From NCBI RefSeq assembly GCF_026626335.1, contig NZ_JAPNTZ010000006.1:513747-577746 (forward strand): DNA of 64,000 nucleotides, written 5' to 3'. This document shows positions 14,660 through 23,365 of this stretch, piece after piece. Position 1 is the first letter of the stretch; the number at the start of each line of letters is the position of its first letter. Under the pieces are notes generated by a model. That model was not told the origin of the DNA. It was given only the letters and a program-made list of their open reading frames with translations, and did not search any database. The stretch comes from Paractinoplanes pyxinae. Lineage in GTDB: Bacteria; Actinomycetota; Actinomycetes; Mycobacteriales; Micromonosporaceae. A program made the translations under genes and the position numbers.

Positions 14660-15194
14660 TCACAGAGCATTCAAGAACGTGGCCCAATGCCGCCGAACCA
14701 GGTCACGGTCATTGCCGGCCCAAGCCACAGCCTGTTCAGCATTCCGCCTCCGCCCGGCATCCACCGCCCCGTCCCCGGCCGTCGATGAAGGCAACCGGCC
14801 GCCCGTCCTGGAAGATGGTGTTGAACGGCCCCGGGTCCCCATGGATCACGCATTCGCCGTCGCTGGCCAGCGGGGAATCGCTGGTGAGGTCGTGCAGCTC
14901 CCGCAGCATCCGCCCGCCCATCCCGTAGGCGCCACTGTCCCGCTGGCTCGGGTGATCCGTTGTACAACCCGGAACGAAAGACAACACGTCCCGCCCAAGA
15001 GAGTCGACGCCCAAATGGCGAGGCGCGTAGCGATACCCCCGGGCCTCCAGCAGTCGCAGCACCCGCGCCGGAAACTCGGCCCGCGTCCGCCGAACCGTGT
15101 CCCCAATCAGCACCACTTCGGGGGGGTACGACGCCCCCCGCTCAAGTTCACCGAGTGGCCACCCGCGCCGACGCCGCCACCACAGGCGTCGCAT
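14660..15194 (-). pseudogene. Decayed aminoglycoside phosphotransferase-family gene
   Basis: Fragments of an APH/choline-kinase-fold protein. The readable first part contains VVLIGDTVRRTRAEFPARVLRLLEARG, GVDSLGRDVLSFVPG, MLRELHDL and the catalytic loop CVIHGDPGPFNTIFQDGRPVAFID, where the usual HNDFAPYN-like motif is HGDPGPFN. Directly after AFID, where intact members continue with an Asp-containing metal loop and a long helical domain, the frame runs into Gly/Arg-rich nonsense. The expected C-terminal end (AVAWAGNDRDLVRRHWATFLNAL) appears in another frame ending at 14660. A deletion of roughly 40-70 residues plus a frameshift explains this. The start overlaps the end of the sensor kinase gene by 47 bases. 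Confidence 0.65.
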
Positions 15195-16362
15195 CCGCCG
15201 TAGGCAGCGACACCGTCACCTCGAGCCCGCCCCCGTCCTGGGCCACAGCCGAAACCGTCCCCCCATGCGCGTCACAAACCGCCCGCACAATGGACAGCCC
15301 CAACCCCGACCCCCGAGACCCGGTACGTTCCCATCCCCCACGGCGGAACGGCTCGAACAGCCCCGGCACGTCCCCCGGCTCCACTTCATAGCCGGTGTTC
15401 CCCACCACCAGCCGGGCCTGGCCGTTCACCGTTGACGTGCTGAGCCACAGCCTCCCCAGCAGGTGGTTGTAGCGGATCGCGTTCTCGATCAGGTTGCCCG
15501 CCAGCCTGTCCAGCAGCGACGGGTCACCCACCACCGGCGCCGGCTGCAGGTCCGTCGTCACCTCGAGCTTCAATCGCTCGGCCTCCGCTTGAACCGCCGA
15601 CAGGGCCGTCGTCGCGCTCATCGACAGGTCGGCCGGCACCTTGCGCGCCAGCCGCCGCCCCGATTGGGCTTCCGAGCGGGCCAAGACCAGCAGCGCGTCC
15701 ACCAGGCCGTTGGCTCTTTCCGAGGCGTTGCGCACCACCTTGGCCATCCGCCGGTATTCGGCCACGTCGGCCTCGTCGTCGGTCAGGGTCACGTCGATCT
15801 CGGTGCGCATGACGGCCAGCGGCGTGCGTAGTTCGTGCGAGGCGTTGGCCACGAAGCGTTTCTGCGACTCGAAGGCGCCGGCCAGCCGGTCGAGCATGGC
15901 GTCGAACGTACGGGCCAGTTCGGCCACCTCGTCGTCGGCCCCCGAGTATTTGATGCGCTGGTCGAGTGTTTCCTCGCCCAGCCGGCGCGCGGTCTGCGTG
16001 ACTGTGTGCAGCGGCCGCAGCGCCCGCCCGGCCACCGCGTACGCCCCGGCGATGCCGATGATGCCGATCGCCACCAGCGCCACCGTGCCCTTGACCAGCA
16101 TTTCGCGCGACGCCTGCTCGACCAGCGTCTCCTGCCAACCGGCGGCGTCGACCACGGTTCCGTTGGTCAGCGTGACCTTCGAGCCGGGCTGCAGGTCCAC
16201 GCCGGGGTGCATGACGTCGCCGACCAGCAGCCAGGCCAGCACGACCAGGATCGCCCCCGCGCCGACCAGCAGGATGCCGTTGAGCAGGGTGAGCCGCAGC
16301 TTCAGGGTGGGCCGCAGGGTGAAGCTCGGGCCTCGCTTGGCGCGGCCCAGATAGACCGTCAT
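15148..16362 (-). CDS. Sensor histidine kinase (HAMP, HisKA, HATPase)
   Basis: A 404-residue membrane sensor kinase. There are two spans: one at about 24-46 (LLNGILLVGAGAILVVLAWLLVG) and one at about 93-115 (TVALVAIGIIGIAGAYAVAG), enclosing a short extracytoplasmic loop of about 45 residues. A HAMP domain leads to HisKA with the phosphoacceptor in FVANASHELRTPLAVM, and HATPase boxes follow: NLIENAIRYN (N box), FEPFRRGGWERTGSRGSGLGLSIV (F and G2 boxes). The start ATG overlaps the response-regulator stop (ATGA), so the two are coupled. The loop is too small to suggest a ligand fold. The signal and target genes are unknown; the adjacent decayed phosphotransferase gives no clue. Confidence 0.9.
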   Translation of the reverse strand: MTVYLGRAKRGPSFTLRPTLKLRLTLLNGILLVGAGAILVVLAWLLVGDVMHPGVDLQPGSKVTLTNGTVVDAAGWQETLVEQASREMLVKGTVALVAIGIIGIAGAYAVAGRALRPLHTVTQTARRLGEETLDQRIKYSGADDEVAELARTFDAMLDRLAGAFESQKRFVANASHELRTPLAVMRTEIDVTLTDDEADVAEYRRMAKVVRNASERANGLVDALLVLARSEAQSGRRLARKVPADLSMSATTALSAVQAEAERLKLEVTTDLQPAPVVGDPSLLDRLAGNLIENAIRYNHLLGRLWLSTSTVNGQARLVVGNTGYEVEPGDVPGLFEPFRRGGWERTGSRGSGLGLSIVRAVCDAHGGTVSAVAQDGGGLEVTVSLPTADATPVVAASARVATR

Positions 16363-17033
16363 GAGAGGACGACCGGTTCGGGTACGCGATAACCCGCCCC
16401 CACCACGGTCTCGATCAGCGGCGGATCGCCCACTTTCTTCCGCAGGGTCATCACCGTCACCCGGACGGTCGTGGTGAACGGGTCGGTGTTGGCGTCCCAC
16501 ACCCTTTCCAGCAGCTCCTCGCTGGAGACGACCCCGCCGCGCGCCTTCAGCAGTTCCTCGAGCACGCCGAACTCTTTGTTGGTGAGTTCGATCGGGACAC
16601 CGCCGCGGGTCACCACCCGGCGGGTCTGGTCGAGCACCAGGTTGCCCACGGTGAGCACGGGCGGGGCGGCCGGGGTGGCCCGCCGGCCCAGCGCCTGCAC
16701 GCGGGCCACCAGCTCCTCGAAGGCGAACGGCTTGGCCAGGTAGTCGTCGGCGCCCAGCTGCAGGCCCTCGACCCGGTCGGCCACGGTGCCGCTGGCCGTC
16801 AGCATCAGCACCCGGGTCAGCGCGCCCGATTCGACCAGGGCGGCGCAGATCTCGTCGCCGTGCATGCCGGGCAGGTCGCGGTCGAGCACGACCACGTCGT
16901 ACCGCGTCACATAGGCCATCTCGTGGCCCTGCAGCCCGTCGTACGCGACGTCGACGGCCATCCCTTTGCGCCGCAGCCCTCGCGCGATCGCGTCACAGAG
17001 GTTCCGCTCGTCCTCCACCACCAGCACACGCAC
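16359..17033 (-). CDS. OmpR/PhoB-family response regulator
   Basis: A 224-residue two-domain regulator. The receiver domain (1-115) has the acidic pair E7/D8 in VLVVEDERN, the phosphoacceptor D51 in VVVLDRDLPG, Thr in LMLTASG and Lys in YLAKPFAFEEL. The winged-helix DNA-binding domain (about 128-220) has GVPIELTNKEFGVLEELLKARGGVVSSEELLERVW and the recognition helix TVRVTVMTLRKKVG. The GTG start follows GGAGG by 6 bases. It is the first gene of the two-component operon and phosphorylation by the downstream kinase is expected. Target promoters cannot be read from the sequence. Confidence 0.92.
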   Translation of the reverse strand: MRVLVVEDERNLCDAIARGLRRKGMAVDVAYDGLQGHEMAYVTRYDVVVLDRDLPGMHGDEICAALVESGALTRVLMLTASGTVADRVEGLQLGADDYLAKPFAFEELVARVQALGRRATPAAPPVLTVGNLVLDQTRRVVTRGGVPIELTNKEFGVLEELLKARGGVVSSEELLERVWDANTDPFTTTVRVTVMTLRKKVGDPPLIETVVGAGYRVPEPVVLS

Positions 17034-17112
17034 CGCAGTCCTCCGTCAAGCTAGCCGGGCCCAGCCTCGCCGACCGGACGTGAACCGGGTGTGAAGAGGC
17101 CACAGCTGAAGG

Positions 17113-18399
17113 CTACCGAAGCGGCCACAGGGCGACATTGGCGTCGACCAGGCGGCAGATGAGCCGGCCCGATGCGGCCTGGCAGCTGTTGGAGACGTCG
17201 TCGGCCGTGCCGAGCAGGCGGACCGAGAGGGTGGCCGGGTCGAGGATGCCGTAGTGCAGCACGAACGATCCGCGCACGTCGAGTTTGGCGTAGAAGCGGC
17301 CGTCCCCGGTCGGCGCCAGGAACTCCCACCGGCCGAAATTGCCCCGGACCTTTCCCGTACGCGGATCGAGCACCCACAACCCCGGCTCGTCCAGCCCGCG
17401 CTCGGCCCGCGTGGCCAGCAGAAAATCGCCGACCCCTTCCGCGTACGCGTAATAGCCGGACCGCCACAGCTCGCGCCCCGTCCCGGGGTCGATCGCCGTC
17501 ATTCCCCGCTGATGCTGGAACGTGCAGATCAGCTGTCCGCACCCGGCCTGCATCCAGCTGCTCGACAGGTCGGCGTTGGTGTGCCACAGCGGTGTCAGTC
17601 CGGGCAGCCGGTACGCCCCGAAGCCGGCCGGGCCGTCGTCGGCCATCACGAGGTCGTCGACCGGCCACACCAGCCCGTTGGCCCGGCCGGGCCGGGGAGG
17701 CAGGGTGCGGGCCGCGATCAGCGCGCCGGTGTGCGGATCGTGGCTTTCGAGCCGCCCCGAGTCGGTGAGCAACACCAGCCACTGCGGGAAGTCGCCCGCC
17801 CCGCCGGTCTCGGCGATGTAGCCGTCGGCCGGCCGGGGCAGCGTCCAGCGGGTGGCGCCGGTCAGCAGATCGACGCCGGACACCGCGTTGTCGGTGCCGA
17901 GCAGCACCAGGTTGTCGGCCGGGGACACCGCGATCAGCTGGGCCGTCCGCCGCCACCGGGTCTGGTCGGTGCCCTCGGCCACGGCCACCGCGGCCCAGAT
18001 GCCGCTCGCGTCGACCTGGTACGAGGCGACCATGGTGTCGCCGGCCAGCACGACCTGGTTGACGCTGCCCGAGACGGTGACCGTGGTGCTGCTGAGCAGC
18101 CGGGCCCCGGGCAGGGCGAACGTCCGCACGACGCGCCGGCTCACCTGCGCCACGAGCGTCCTCGAGCCGCTGACCAGCAGCATCCGGTCGCCGCCGAGGA
18201 ACATGGTGTCGCCCAGCCGGGCCGGCACGACCGTCGGCGCTTGCATGACCGGCAGCGGCGCCGCGGCGGTGAGCAGGGCCAGCAGGGCGACCGACACCAG
18301 CGCCAGCAGGGCCCGGCGGGGCACCAGCCGGTCGGCCTCGACGGCGACGGGCGGCGCCTCGCGGGGCACCTCGCCGAGTTCGATGACTTCGTTCGTCAC
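17113..18399 (-). CDS. Membrane-anchored PQQ-like beta-propeller protein (paralogue 3 of 3)
   Basis: A 428-residue protein with a short cytoplasmic N terminus, one membrane span at about 28-50 (ALLALVSVALLALLTAAAP), and an outer region of about 370 residues made of PQQ/quinoprotein-type beta-propeller blades. The repeated blade motif is seen in GVDLLTGATRWTLPRP, SHDPHTGALIAARTL, AIDPGTGRELWRSGYY and VLDPRTGKVRGNFGRW (D-x-x-T-G-x-x-x-W). Such folds bind partner proteins or, in dehydrogenases, PQQ; the catalytic PQQ-dehydrogenase residues were not recognised, so a scaffold or sensor role is more likely. It is last of three tandem paralogues, 33 bases after the middle one. Function is unknown. 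Confidence 0.75.
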   Translation of the reverse strand: MTNEVIELGEVPREAPPVAVEADRLVPRRALLALVSVALLALLTAAAPLPVMQAPTVVPARLGDTMFLGGDRMLLVSGSRTLVAQVSRRVVRTFALPGARLLSSTTVTVSGSVNQVVLAGDTMVASYQVDASGIWAAVAVAEGTDQTRWRRTAQLIAVSPADNLVLLGTDNAVSGVDLLTGATRWTLPRPADGYIAETGGAGDFPQWLVLLTDSGRLESHDPHTGALIAARTLPPRPGRANGLVWPVDDLVMADDGPAGFGAYRLPGLTPLWHTNADLSSSWMQAGCGQLICTFQHQRGMTAIDPGTGRELWRSGYYAYAEGVGDFLLATRAERGLDEPGLWVLDPRTGKVRGNFGRWEFLAPTGDGRFYAKLDVRGSFVLHYGILDPATLSVRLLGTADDVSNSCQAASGRLICRLVDANVALWPLR

Positions 18400-18432
18400 G
18401 GCGCACCCCCGCCCATTGTGGCGCTGGGCGGG

Positions 18433-19794
18433 TCAGGCTCGGTAGGCCCAGATCCGTAGTTCGTCGCCCGACCGGCACACCACGTGCCGTTCGTCGGAGC
18501 TGCAGTCGCTGACCGGGCCGCCGGTGCCGCCGAGCGGCTGGATCGCGTCGTGGCGGGGCAGCACCACGGCGAACGTGCTGGCCCCGACCTCGCCGCCGCG
18601 CCGCAGCACCAGGGGCTGGTCGGAGCGGCCGAGCAATTCGTTCTGCCAGCCGCCGAGGTCGACCCGGGTGGCGCCGGTGGCCGGGTCGACCAGGCGCATC
18701 GGCAGTCCCGAGTCGCTGCTCCACTCGATCACGTAGCGGCCGTGCCGGCTCAGGTCGACGTCGTCGGGGGCCCGCCAGCGCGCCTGCCCGGTGTCCGGGT
18801 CGAGCACGTCGAGCGTTCGCCGCTCGCTCGTGCAGAACAGGCCGCTGCAGCTGGCCGGGTCGGACATCGTCCGCGGCACGGGCCGCGACCAGCGCCGTTC
18901 GACGGTGTCGGCCGAGTAGGCGACCTCCTCGGTGACGACCCCGTCCTTGCCGTACGCGACGGCCAGAAGCCCGTCGACCAGGGAACCGCCGGACGGGCCG
19001 GCCCCGTCGACCGGCGGCAGCGCGGTGTCGCGGAGGACCGCGCCCGTGACGCCGTCGATACGCCGGAGGCGGTCCGACGACAGCATCAGCACCGCCGGGT
19101 CCTCGCCCGGCGCGACCGTCACGCTGACCGCCCCGCGGGCGCTGACGGTCCAGAGCGTGCGGCCGGTGCCGAGGTCGACGCCGCGCACGTCGGTGCGCCG
19201 CGGGGGCTCGGTGTGCGGCTCGCCGGTGGACGAGAAGTACAGCATCCCGGGGTCGCCGGACGCCTGGTCGTAGACGGTTCCGGGCCGGAAGTCCTGGCTC
19301 TGCACCAGTCCCACCCGTCCGCCCGGCAACGGGGTGATGTTCGCCGGTGACCGCCACCGGGTCGCGCCGCTGCGCGCGTCGACGACCGCGGTGATGTTCC
19401 GGTACGAGAACAGCACCAGGTCGCCCGCCGGCTGGGCGTCGAGCCCGCCCCAGCCCATGTCGTCCGGGTCGGCGGGCGGGGTCCGCAGGTGGTTGCGCCA
19501 CAGCTCGCGCGGATGCTCGGCGATGCTCCAGGCGGTGATCTCGCGCTCGAACCCGGTGACCGCGACGGTGTAGACGCGGCCGCCGGTGAGCTGGAACGGC
19601 GACTCGGCGCCGGCCGGTGAGGGCACGGAGCCGAGGTAGCGCCACAGCATTGGCATGACGGGCGCCGCGCCCCCGGCGGCGAGCACCAGCACGGCCACCA
19701 GCACCAGGGCCGGGCCGCGGTAGCGGTGGGCGGGCGGCGGGGCGGTGAGCGTCGGGTCGGGCTGGGCGGTCAGGTCCAGCTCGATCACCGCCAA
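18433..19794 (-). CDS. Membrane-anchored PQQ-like beta-propeller protein (paralogue 2 of 3)
   Basis: A 453-residue paralogue of the flanking genes: N terminus IELDLTAQPDP, a membrane span near residues 28-47 (ALVLVAVLVLAAGGAAPV), then blades with AVVDARSGATRWRSPA, GVDLGTGRTLWTVSA, VLDPDTGQARWRAPD and LVDPATGATRVDLGGW. It ends with the conserved pattern in which a Cys-containing strand (HVVCRSGDELRIWAYRA) closes the propeller, matched in paralogue 1 by RLVCRSMYGQLVVWAYD. Cysteines in SCSGLFC and DCSSDERHVVC may form disulfides outside the cell. The start is TTG with AAGGGG 6 bases upstream; a GTG 6 bases later is possible. It begins only 3 bases after the upstream paralogue ends. Confidence 0.72.
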   Translation of the reverse strand: MAVIELDLTAQPDPTLTAPPPAHRYRGPALVLVAVLVLAAGGAAPVMPMLWRYLGSVPSPAGAESPFQLTGGRVYTVAVTGFEREITAWSIAEHPRELWRNHLRTPPADPDDMGWGGLDAQPAGDLVLFSYRNITAVVDARSGATRWRSPANITPLPGGRVGLVQSQDFRPGTVYDQASGDPGMLYFSSTGEPHTEPPRRTDVRGVDLGTGRTLWTVSARGAVSVTVAPGEDPAVLMLSSDRLRRIDGVTGAVLRDTALPPVDGAGPSGGSLVDGLLAVAYGKDGVVTEEVAYSADTVERRWSRPVPRTMSDPASCSGLFCTSERRTLDVLDPDTGQARWRAPDDVDLSRHGRYVIEWSSDSGLPMRLVDPATGATRVDLGGWQNELLGRSDQPLVLRRGGEVGASTFAVVLPRHDAIQPLGGTGGPVSDCSSDERHVVCRSGDELRIWAYRA

Positions 19795-19797
19795 CGC

Positions 19798-21105
19798 CTA
19801 CCCCTTCCGGTCGTACGCCCAGACGACGAGCTGGCCGTACATCGAGCGGCACACCAGCCGCTCGGGCGCGGCCTGGCAGTCGCCCGTGCCGGCCGGGAGC
19901 GGCCCCAGCAGCTGCGGCTGGGTCAGACCCGGCTGAGCGACGGCGACCATGGTACGACCTCCGGCCTCTTCCGATCGGGTGACCAGCAGGTGGTCCTCGT
20001 CGCCGGCGCCGTAGATGGGCCGCCACCCGGTCAGATCGACCTGCAGCTGCCCGGTGTCCGGATCGATGAGCCCCAGCGGCTGCGTGTTCTCGGCCGACCC
20101 GTACGCGACGAAAGAGTTGCCGAACTGCTGGATGCCCCGCCAGCCGGGGTTGGTCCAGCGCACGTCACCGGTGGCCGGGTCGATCGCGCGCATCCCGTCG
20201 GGGCCGGTCAGGCAGGCCAGCACGCCGCACGCCTCGATGTCGTAGTAGCCGTCGGCCGGCTGCGACCACAGGTTGCGCAGGGTCACCCCGTCGTAGGCCG
20301 AGAACTCCATGTTCGGCCGGCCGGGGTGCCGCAGCAGGATCGTGCCGTCGACCACCACGGGGTTGGTGGGGTCGTAGTCGGCCGGCGGCACCGACGCGCG
20401 AGCCAGCCGCTCACCGGTGATCAGGTCGTGGACGGCCATCGTGCGGTCGTCGTGCACCAGCAGCATGCGGGTGCCGGAGTCGCCCGGCCCGGGCAGCCCG
20501 ATCAGCACGGCGCTGGACGGCACGTCGACGGTCCAGCGGGTGACTCCGGTGGCCGGGTCGATCGCGTCGACCGGGCCCTGCACCCGCCGGGCGGCGCCAC
20601 CCATGCTGCGGGTGGGCGAGGCGGCGAGCAGGGTCGGCGAGCCGGCCAGGGTGACCACGTTGCCCGAGCGGCTCCACTGTTCGCGTCCGTCGGCGAGCGA
20701 GATGGCGGTGGTGCCCGGGTCGCGCGAGCCGATGGTCCACGGCCGCATCAGGATCAGCCCGGAACCCAGCCGCAGCCGGAAGGCGGGAGCGGTCTGCCCC
20801 GCCTCCCACTGCGTCTTGCCGTCGGAGAGGTTGTACGCGCTGAGCATGCCGAAGGTCTGGGCCAGCAGCCGGCCGTCGTCGGTCAACGCGTACGCGTCGG
20901 CCGGGCCCACCTGCAGGCTGAACACCTCGGTCAGGGGCGCCTTGGCCGGTGCGATCGAGGCGCCCGCGGTGAGCAGCACGAGCGCGGCCAGGACGGCGGC
21001 CGGGAACCAGATCGGGAAGGCCGAGCGCTGCGGCGAATCGTACGAATCAGGCTCTCCGCGTTCCAGACCCAGATCGATGACCACCGTGTTGCCCTGCACC
21101 GTCAT
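19798..21105 (-). CDS. Membrane-anchored PQQ-like beta-propeller protein (paralogue 1 of 3)
   Basis: A 435-residue protein, first of the tandem trio. The N terminus (TVVIDLGLERGEPDS) resembles the IELG/IELD start of its paralogues. A membrane span at about 33-52 (FPAAVLAALVLLTAGASIAP) is followed by propeller blades such as AISLADGREQWSRSG, AIDPATGVTRWTVDV, AIDPATGDVRWTNPGW and LIDPDTGQLQVDLTGW. The topology is N-in with the propeller outside. Gene trios of this type suggest co-assembly or divergence after duplication; no enzyme is encoded beside them. The gene is preceded by the dxs terminator, so its promoter should lie within the 84-base gap after dxs. Function is unknown. Confidence 0.75.
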   Translation of the reverse strand: MTVQGNTVVIDLGLERGEPDSYDSPQRSAFPIWFPAAVLAALVLLTAGASIAPAKAPLTEVFSLQVGPADAYALTDDGRLLAQTFGMLSAYNLSDGKTQWEAGQTAPAFRLRLGSGLILMRPWTIGSRDPGTTAISLADGREQWSRSGNVVTLAGSPTLLAASPTRSMGGAARRVQGPVDAIDPATGVTRWTVDVPSSAVLIGLPGPGDSGTRMLLVHDDRTMAVHDLITGERLARASVPPADYDPTNPVVVDGTILLRHPGRPNMEFSAYDGVTLRNLWSQPADGYYDIEACGVLACLTGPDGMRAIDPATGDVRWTNPGWRGIQQFGNSFVAYGSAENTQPLGLIDPDTGQLQVDLTGWRPIYGAGDEDHLLVTRSEEAGGRTMVAVAQPGLTQPQLLGPLPAGTGDCQAAPERLVCRSMYGQLVVWAYDRKG

Positions 21106-21134
21106 GCCTCAAAGGTAACGAGCAGATAACGCCG

Positions 21135-21165
21135 TTGCCCCGCGCCGGTCCGATTCGCGGGGCAA
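21135..21165 (-). terminator. 10-bp hairpin after dxs
   Basis: TTGCCCCGCG (21135-21144) is exactly complementary to CGCGGGGCAA (21156-21165), 11-base loop. Read on the minus strand it begins 24 bases after the dxs stop. Confidence 0.75.
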
Positions 21166-21189
21166 TCACCGAATTTCCGGTGGCGTGAT

Positions 21190-23106
21190 TCACGCCTTGC
21201 GCTGAAGCTCCGGCTGGTCGGCCAGCTTCGAGACCCACTCGGTGACGTCGCGGGCGATGTCCTGCGCGGTGAGGCCGAGCTCGGTCAGAATCTCGGCCCG
21301 GGTGCCGTGCGGGTGCCACCCGGCCGGCACGCCGAAGTCGCGCAGCGGCACCTCGACGCCCGCGTCGCGCAGGGCGCTGGCCACCGCGTCGCCCACGCCG
21401 CCGGCCCGGACACCGTCCTCCAGCGTGACGACCAGGCGGTGCTGGGCGGCCAGGCCGCTCAGCTCGATCGGCACCGGGCGCACCCAGCGCGGGTCGGCCA
21501 CGGTGACGCCGAAGCCCTGCTCGGCCAGGCGGTCGGCCACGTCCAGACCCAGGCCGGCGAACGAGCCGACGGCGACCAGAAGCACGTCTTTGTTGTCGTC
21601 CTCGCGCAGCACGTCGACCTGGCCGACGCGGCGCACCGCGGGCAGGGCGGCCGGCACGGCGCCGGTCGGGAAGCGGACGATCGTCGGACCGTCCTCGACC
21701 GCGACCGCCTCGCGCAGCTCCTCCCGCAGCGACGCCTCGTCGCGCGGGGCGGCGATGCGCAGGCCGGGCACCACGCCGAAGACGCTCATGTCCCAGATGC
21801 CGTAGTGGCTGGGCCCGTCGGGACCGGTCACGCCGGCCCGGTCGAGCACGAAGGTGACCGGCAGCTCGTGCATGGCGACGTCCAGCAGCACCTGGTCGAA
21901 GGCGCGGTTGAGGAACGTGGCGTAGACCGCGACCACCGGGTGCAGGCCGCCCATGGCCAGCCCGGCCGCGCTGGTCGCGGCGTGCTGCTCGGCGATGCCG
22001 ACGTCGTACGCCCGCTCGGGGTACTTCTTGGCCAGCGCGGCGATGCCGGTCGGCTCGGCCATGGCGGCCGTGATGCCGACCACGTCGGGGCGCTCGTCGG
22101 CGATCTTCACCAGCTCGTCGGCGAAGACGTTGGTCCACTTCAGCTTGGCCGAGGCGAGCATCTTGCCGGTCTCGGCGTCGAAGCTGCCCGGGCTGTGCAG
22201 GCAGTCGGCCTCGTCCTGCTCGGCCGGGCGGTAGCCGTAGCCCTTGCGGGTCACCGAGTGCACGATGACCGGCGCGTTGAAGCCCTTGGCCCGGCGCAGC
22301 GCCGATTCCATGGCCTGCTGGTCGTGACCGTCGACCGGGCCGATGTACTTGATGCCGAGGTCTTCGAACATGGGCTGCGGACTGACCGCGTCTTTGATGC
22401 CGCGCTTGACCGCGTGCAGCACCTCGTACACCGGCTTGCCCACCACCGGGGTCGAGCCCAGCGCGTCCTTCACCAGGTCGAGCACCTTCTCGTAGCCCGG
22501 GTTGAGGCGCAGCGTGGAGAGGTGGTCGGCCAGGCCGCCGATGGTCGGCGCGTACGAGCGGCCGTTGTCGTTGACGACGATGACCAGCCGGTTCTTGGCG
22601 GCGGCGATGTTGTTCAGCGCCTCCCAGCACATGCCGCCCGTGAGCGCGCCGTCGCCGACGACCGCGACCACGTGCCGATCCTCGCCGCGCAGGGCGAACG
22701 CCTTGGACATGCCCTCGGCGTAGGACAGGGCGGTCGAGGCGTGCGAGTTCTCGATGAAGTCGTGCTCGCTCTCGGCCCGGCTCGGGTAGCCGGTGAGGCC
22801 GCCGCGCTGACGCAGCAGGTCGAAGCCGTCCTGCCGACCGGTGACGATCTTGTGGACGTAGGCCTGGTGGCCCGTGTCGAACAGGACGCGGTCACGCGGC
22901 GAGTCGAAGACGCGGTGGATGGCCAGGGTCGTCTCGACCACGCCGAGGTTGGGACCGAGGTGGCCGCCGGTGCGGGACACCTTGGCCACCAGGAAGTCGC
23001 GAATCTCCGCCGCCAGGAGGGTCAGCTGCTCGGGGGTGAGGCGCTTGAGGTCACCCGGTGAGGTGATGCCGGCCAGGATGCCGTCGGAGGCGGGGAGGTC
23101 GCTCAT
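21190..23106 (-). CDS. dxs: 1-deoxy-D-xylulose-5-phosphate synthase
   Basis: DXS condenses pyruvate and glyceraldehyde 3-phosphate in the first, thiamine-diphosphate-dependent step of the MEP isoprenoid pathway. The 638-residue length is typical. Visible signatures are GGHLGPNLGVVETTLAIH (about 46-63), DTGHQAYVHKIVTGR, the ThDP/Mg motif GDGALTGGMCWEALNN with the closing NDNG, and DRAGVTGPDGPSHYG near residue 430 at the active site. The transketolase C-terminal domain completes the protein. The ATG has no clear Shine-Dalgarno, but TAGACT ends 8 bases upstream, so initiation at or near the start codon is possible. It stands alone between the propeller genes and folD. Confidence 0.95.
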   Translation of the reverse strand: MSDLPASDGILAGITSPGDLKRLTPEQLTLLAAEIRDFLVAKVSRTGGHLGPNLGVVETTLAIHRVFDSPRDRVLFDTGHQAYVHKIVTGRQDGFDLLRQRGGLTGYPSRAESEHDFIENSHASTALSYAEGMSKAFALRGEDRHVVAVVGDGALTGGMCWEALNNIAAAKNRLVIVVNDNGRSYAPTIGGLADHLSTLRLNPGYEKVLDLVKDALGSTPVVGKPVYEVLHAVKRGIKDAVSPQPMFEDLGIKYIGPVDGHDQQAMESALRRAKGFNAPVIVHSVTRKGYGYRPAEQDEADCLHSPGSFDAETGKMLASAKLKWTNVFADELVKIADERPDVVGITAAMAEPTGIAALAKKYPERAYDVGIAEQHAATSAAGLAMGGLHPVVAVYATFLNRAFDQVLLDVAMHELPVTFVLDRAGVTGPDGPSHYGIWDMSVFGVVPGLRIAAPRDEASLREELREAVAVEDGPTIVRFPTGAVPAALPAVRRVGQVDVLREDDNKDVLLVAVGSFAGLGLDVADRLAEQGFGVTVADPRWVRPVPIELSGLAAQHRLVVTLEDGVRAGGVGDAVASALRDAGVEVPLRDFGVPAGWHPHGTRAEILTELGLTAQDIARDVTEWVSKLADQPELQRKA

Positions 23107-23267
23107 GGGGGTGAAGTCTATCGGCGCGGGACGACAACGCATCCCGGCCGAAGGGGTCCTCTCAGGTCCTACACACAACCGACACATGTGCGTGAGCTGG
23201 GGTCATGCGGTGATCTACCGCACAGTAACAACCCGGCATCAATGCTCACGCGGGCGTCGGGCATGCT

Positions 23268-23350
23268 GGTGGGGCGCGACTGGCGGCACCGGGGATGGAT
23301 CGACCATCGGGGAGCCTGTCACGGGGAAGTCGACCGCCTGGGCCCCCGTG
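23268..23350 (+). ncRNA. ZTP (pfl motif) riboswitch in front of folD
   Basis: The leader contains the conserved core of the ZTP riboswitch in order: GCGACTGGCG, a hairpin (GATGG/CCATC) closing into CGGGGAGC, a variable linker, then CCGCCTGGGC. GGGGC (23271-23275) can pair with GCCCC (23342-23346) as the outer helix. A competing helix CACGGGG (23320-23326)/CCCCGTG (23344-23350) overlaps the same 3' strand, a plausible expression switch just before the folD ribosome-binding region. ZTP riboswitches sense 5-aminoimidazole-4-carboxamide riboside 5'-triphosphate or monophosphate and turn on one-carbon genes when 10-formyl-tetrahydrofolate is short. Confidence 0.9.
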
Positions 23351-23365
23351 CGAGAGGGTGGTCGC

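Noticed and set aside
17051..20026. A 991-codon open frame on the minus strand across the propeller genes
   Set aside because: It is an out-of-register frame on the same strand as the paralogous propeller genes, rich in Arg, Gly and Ala and without domain resemblance.
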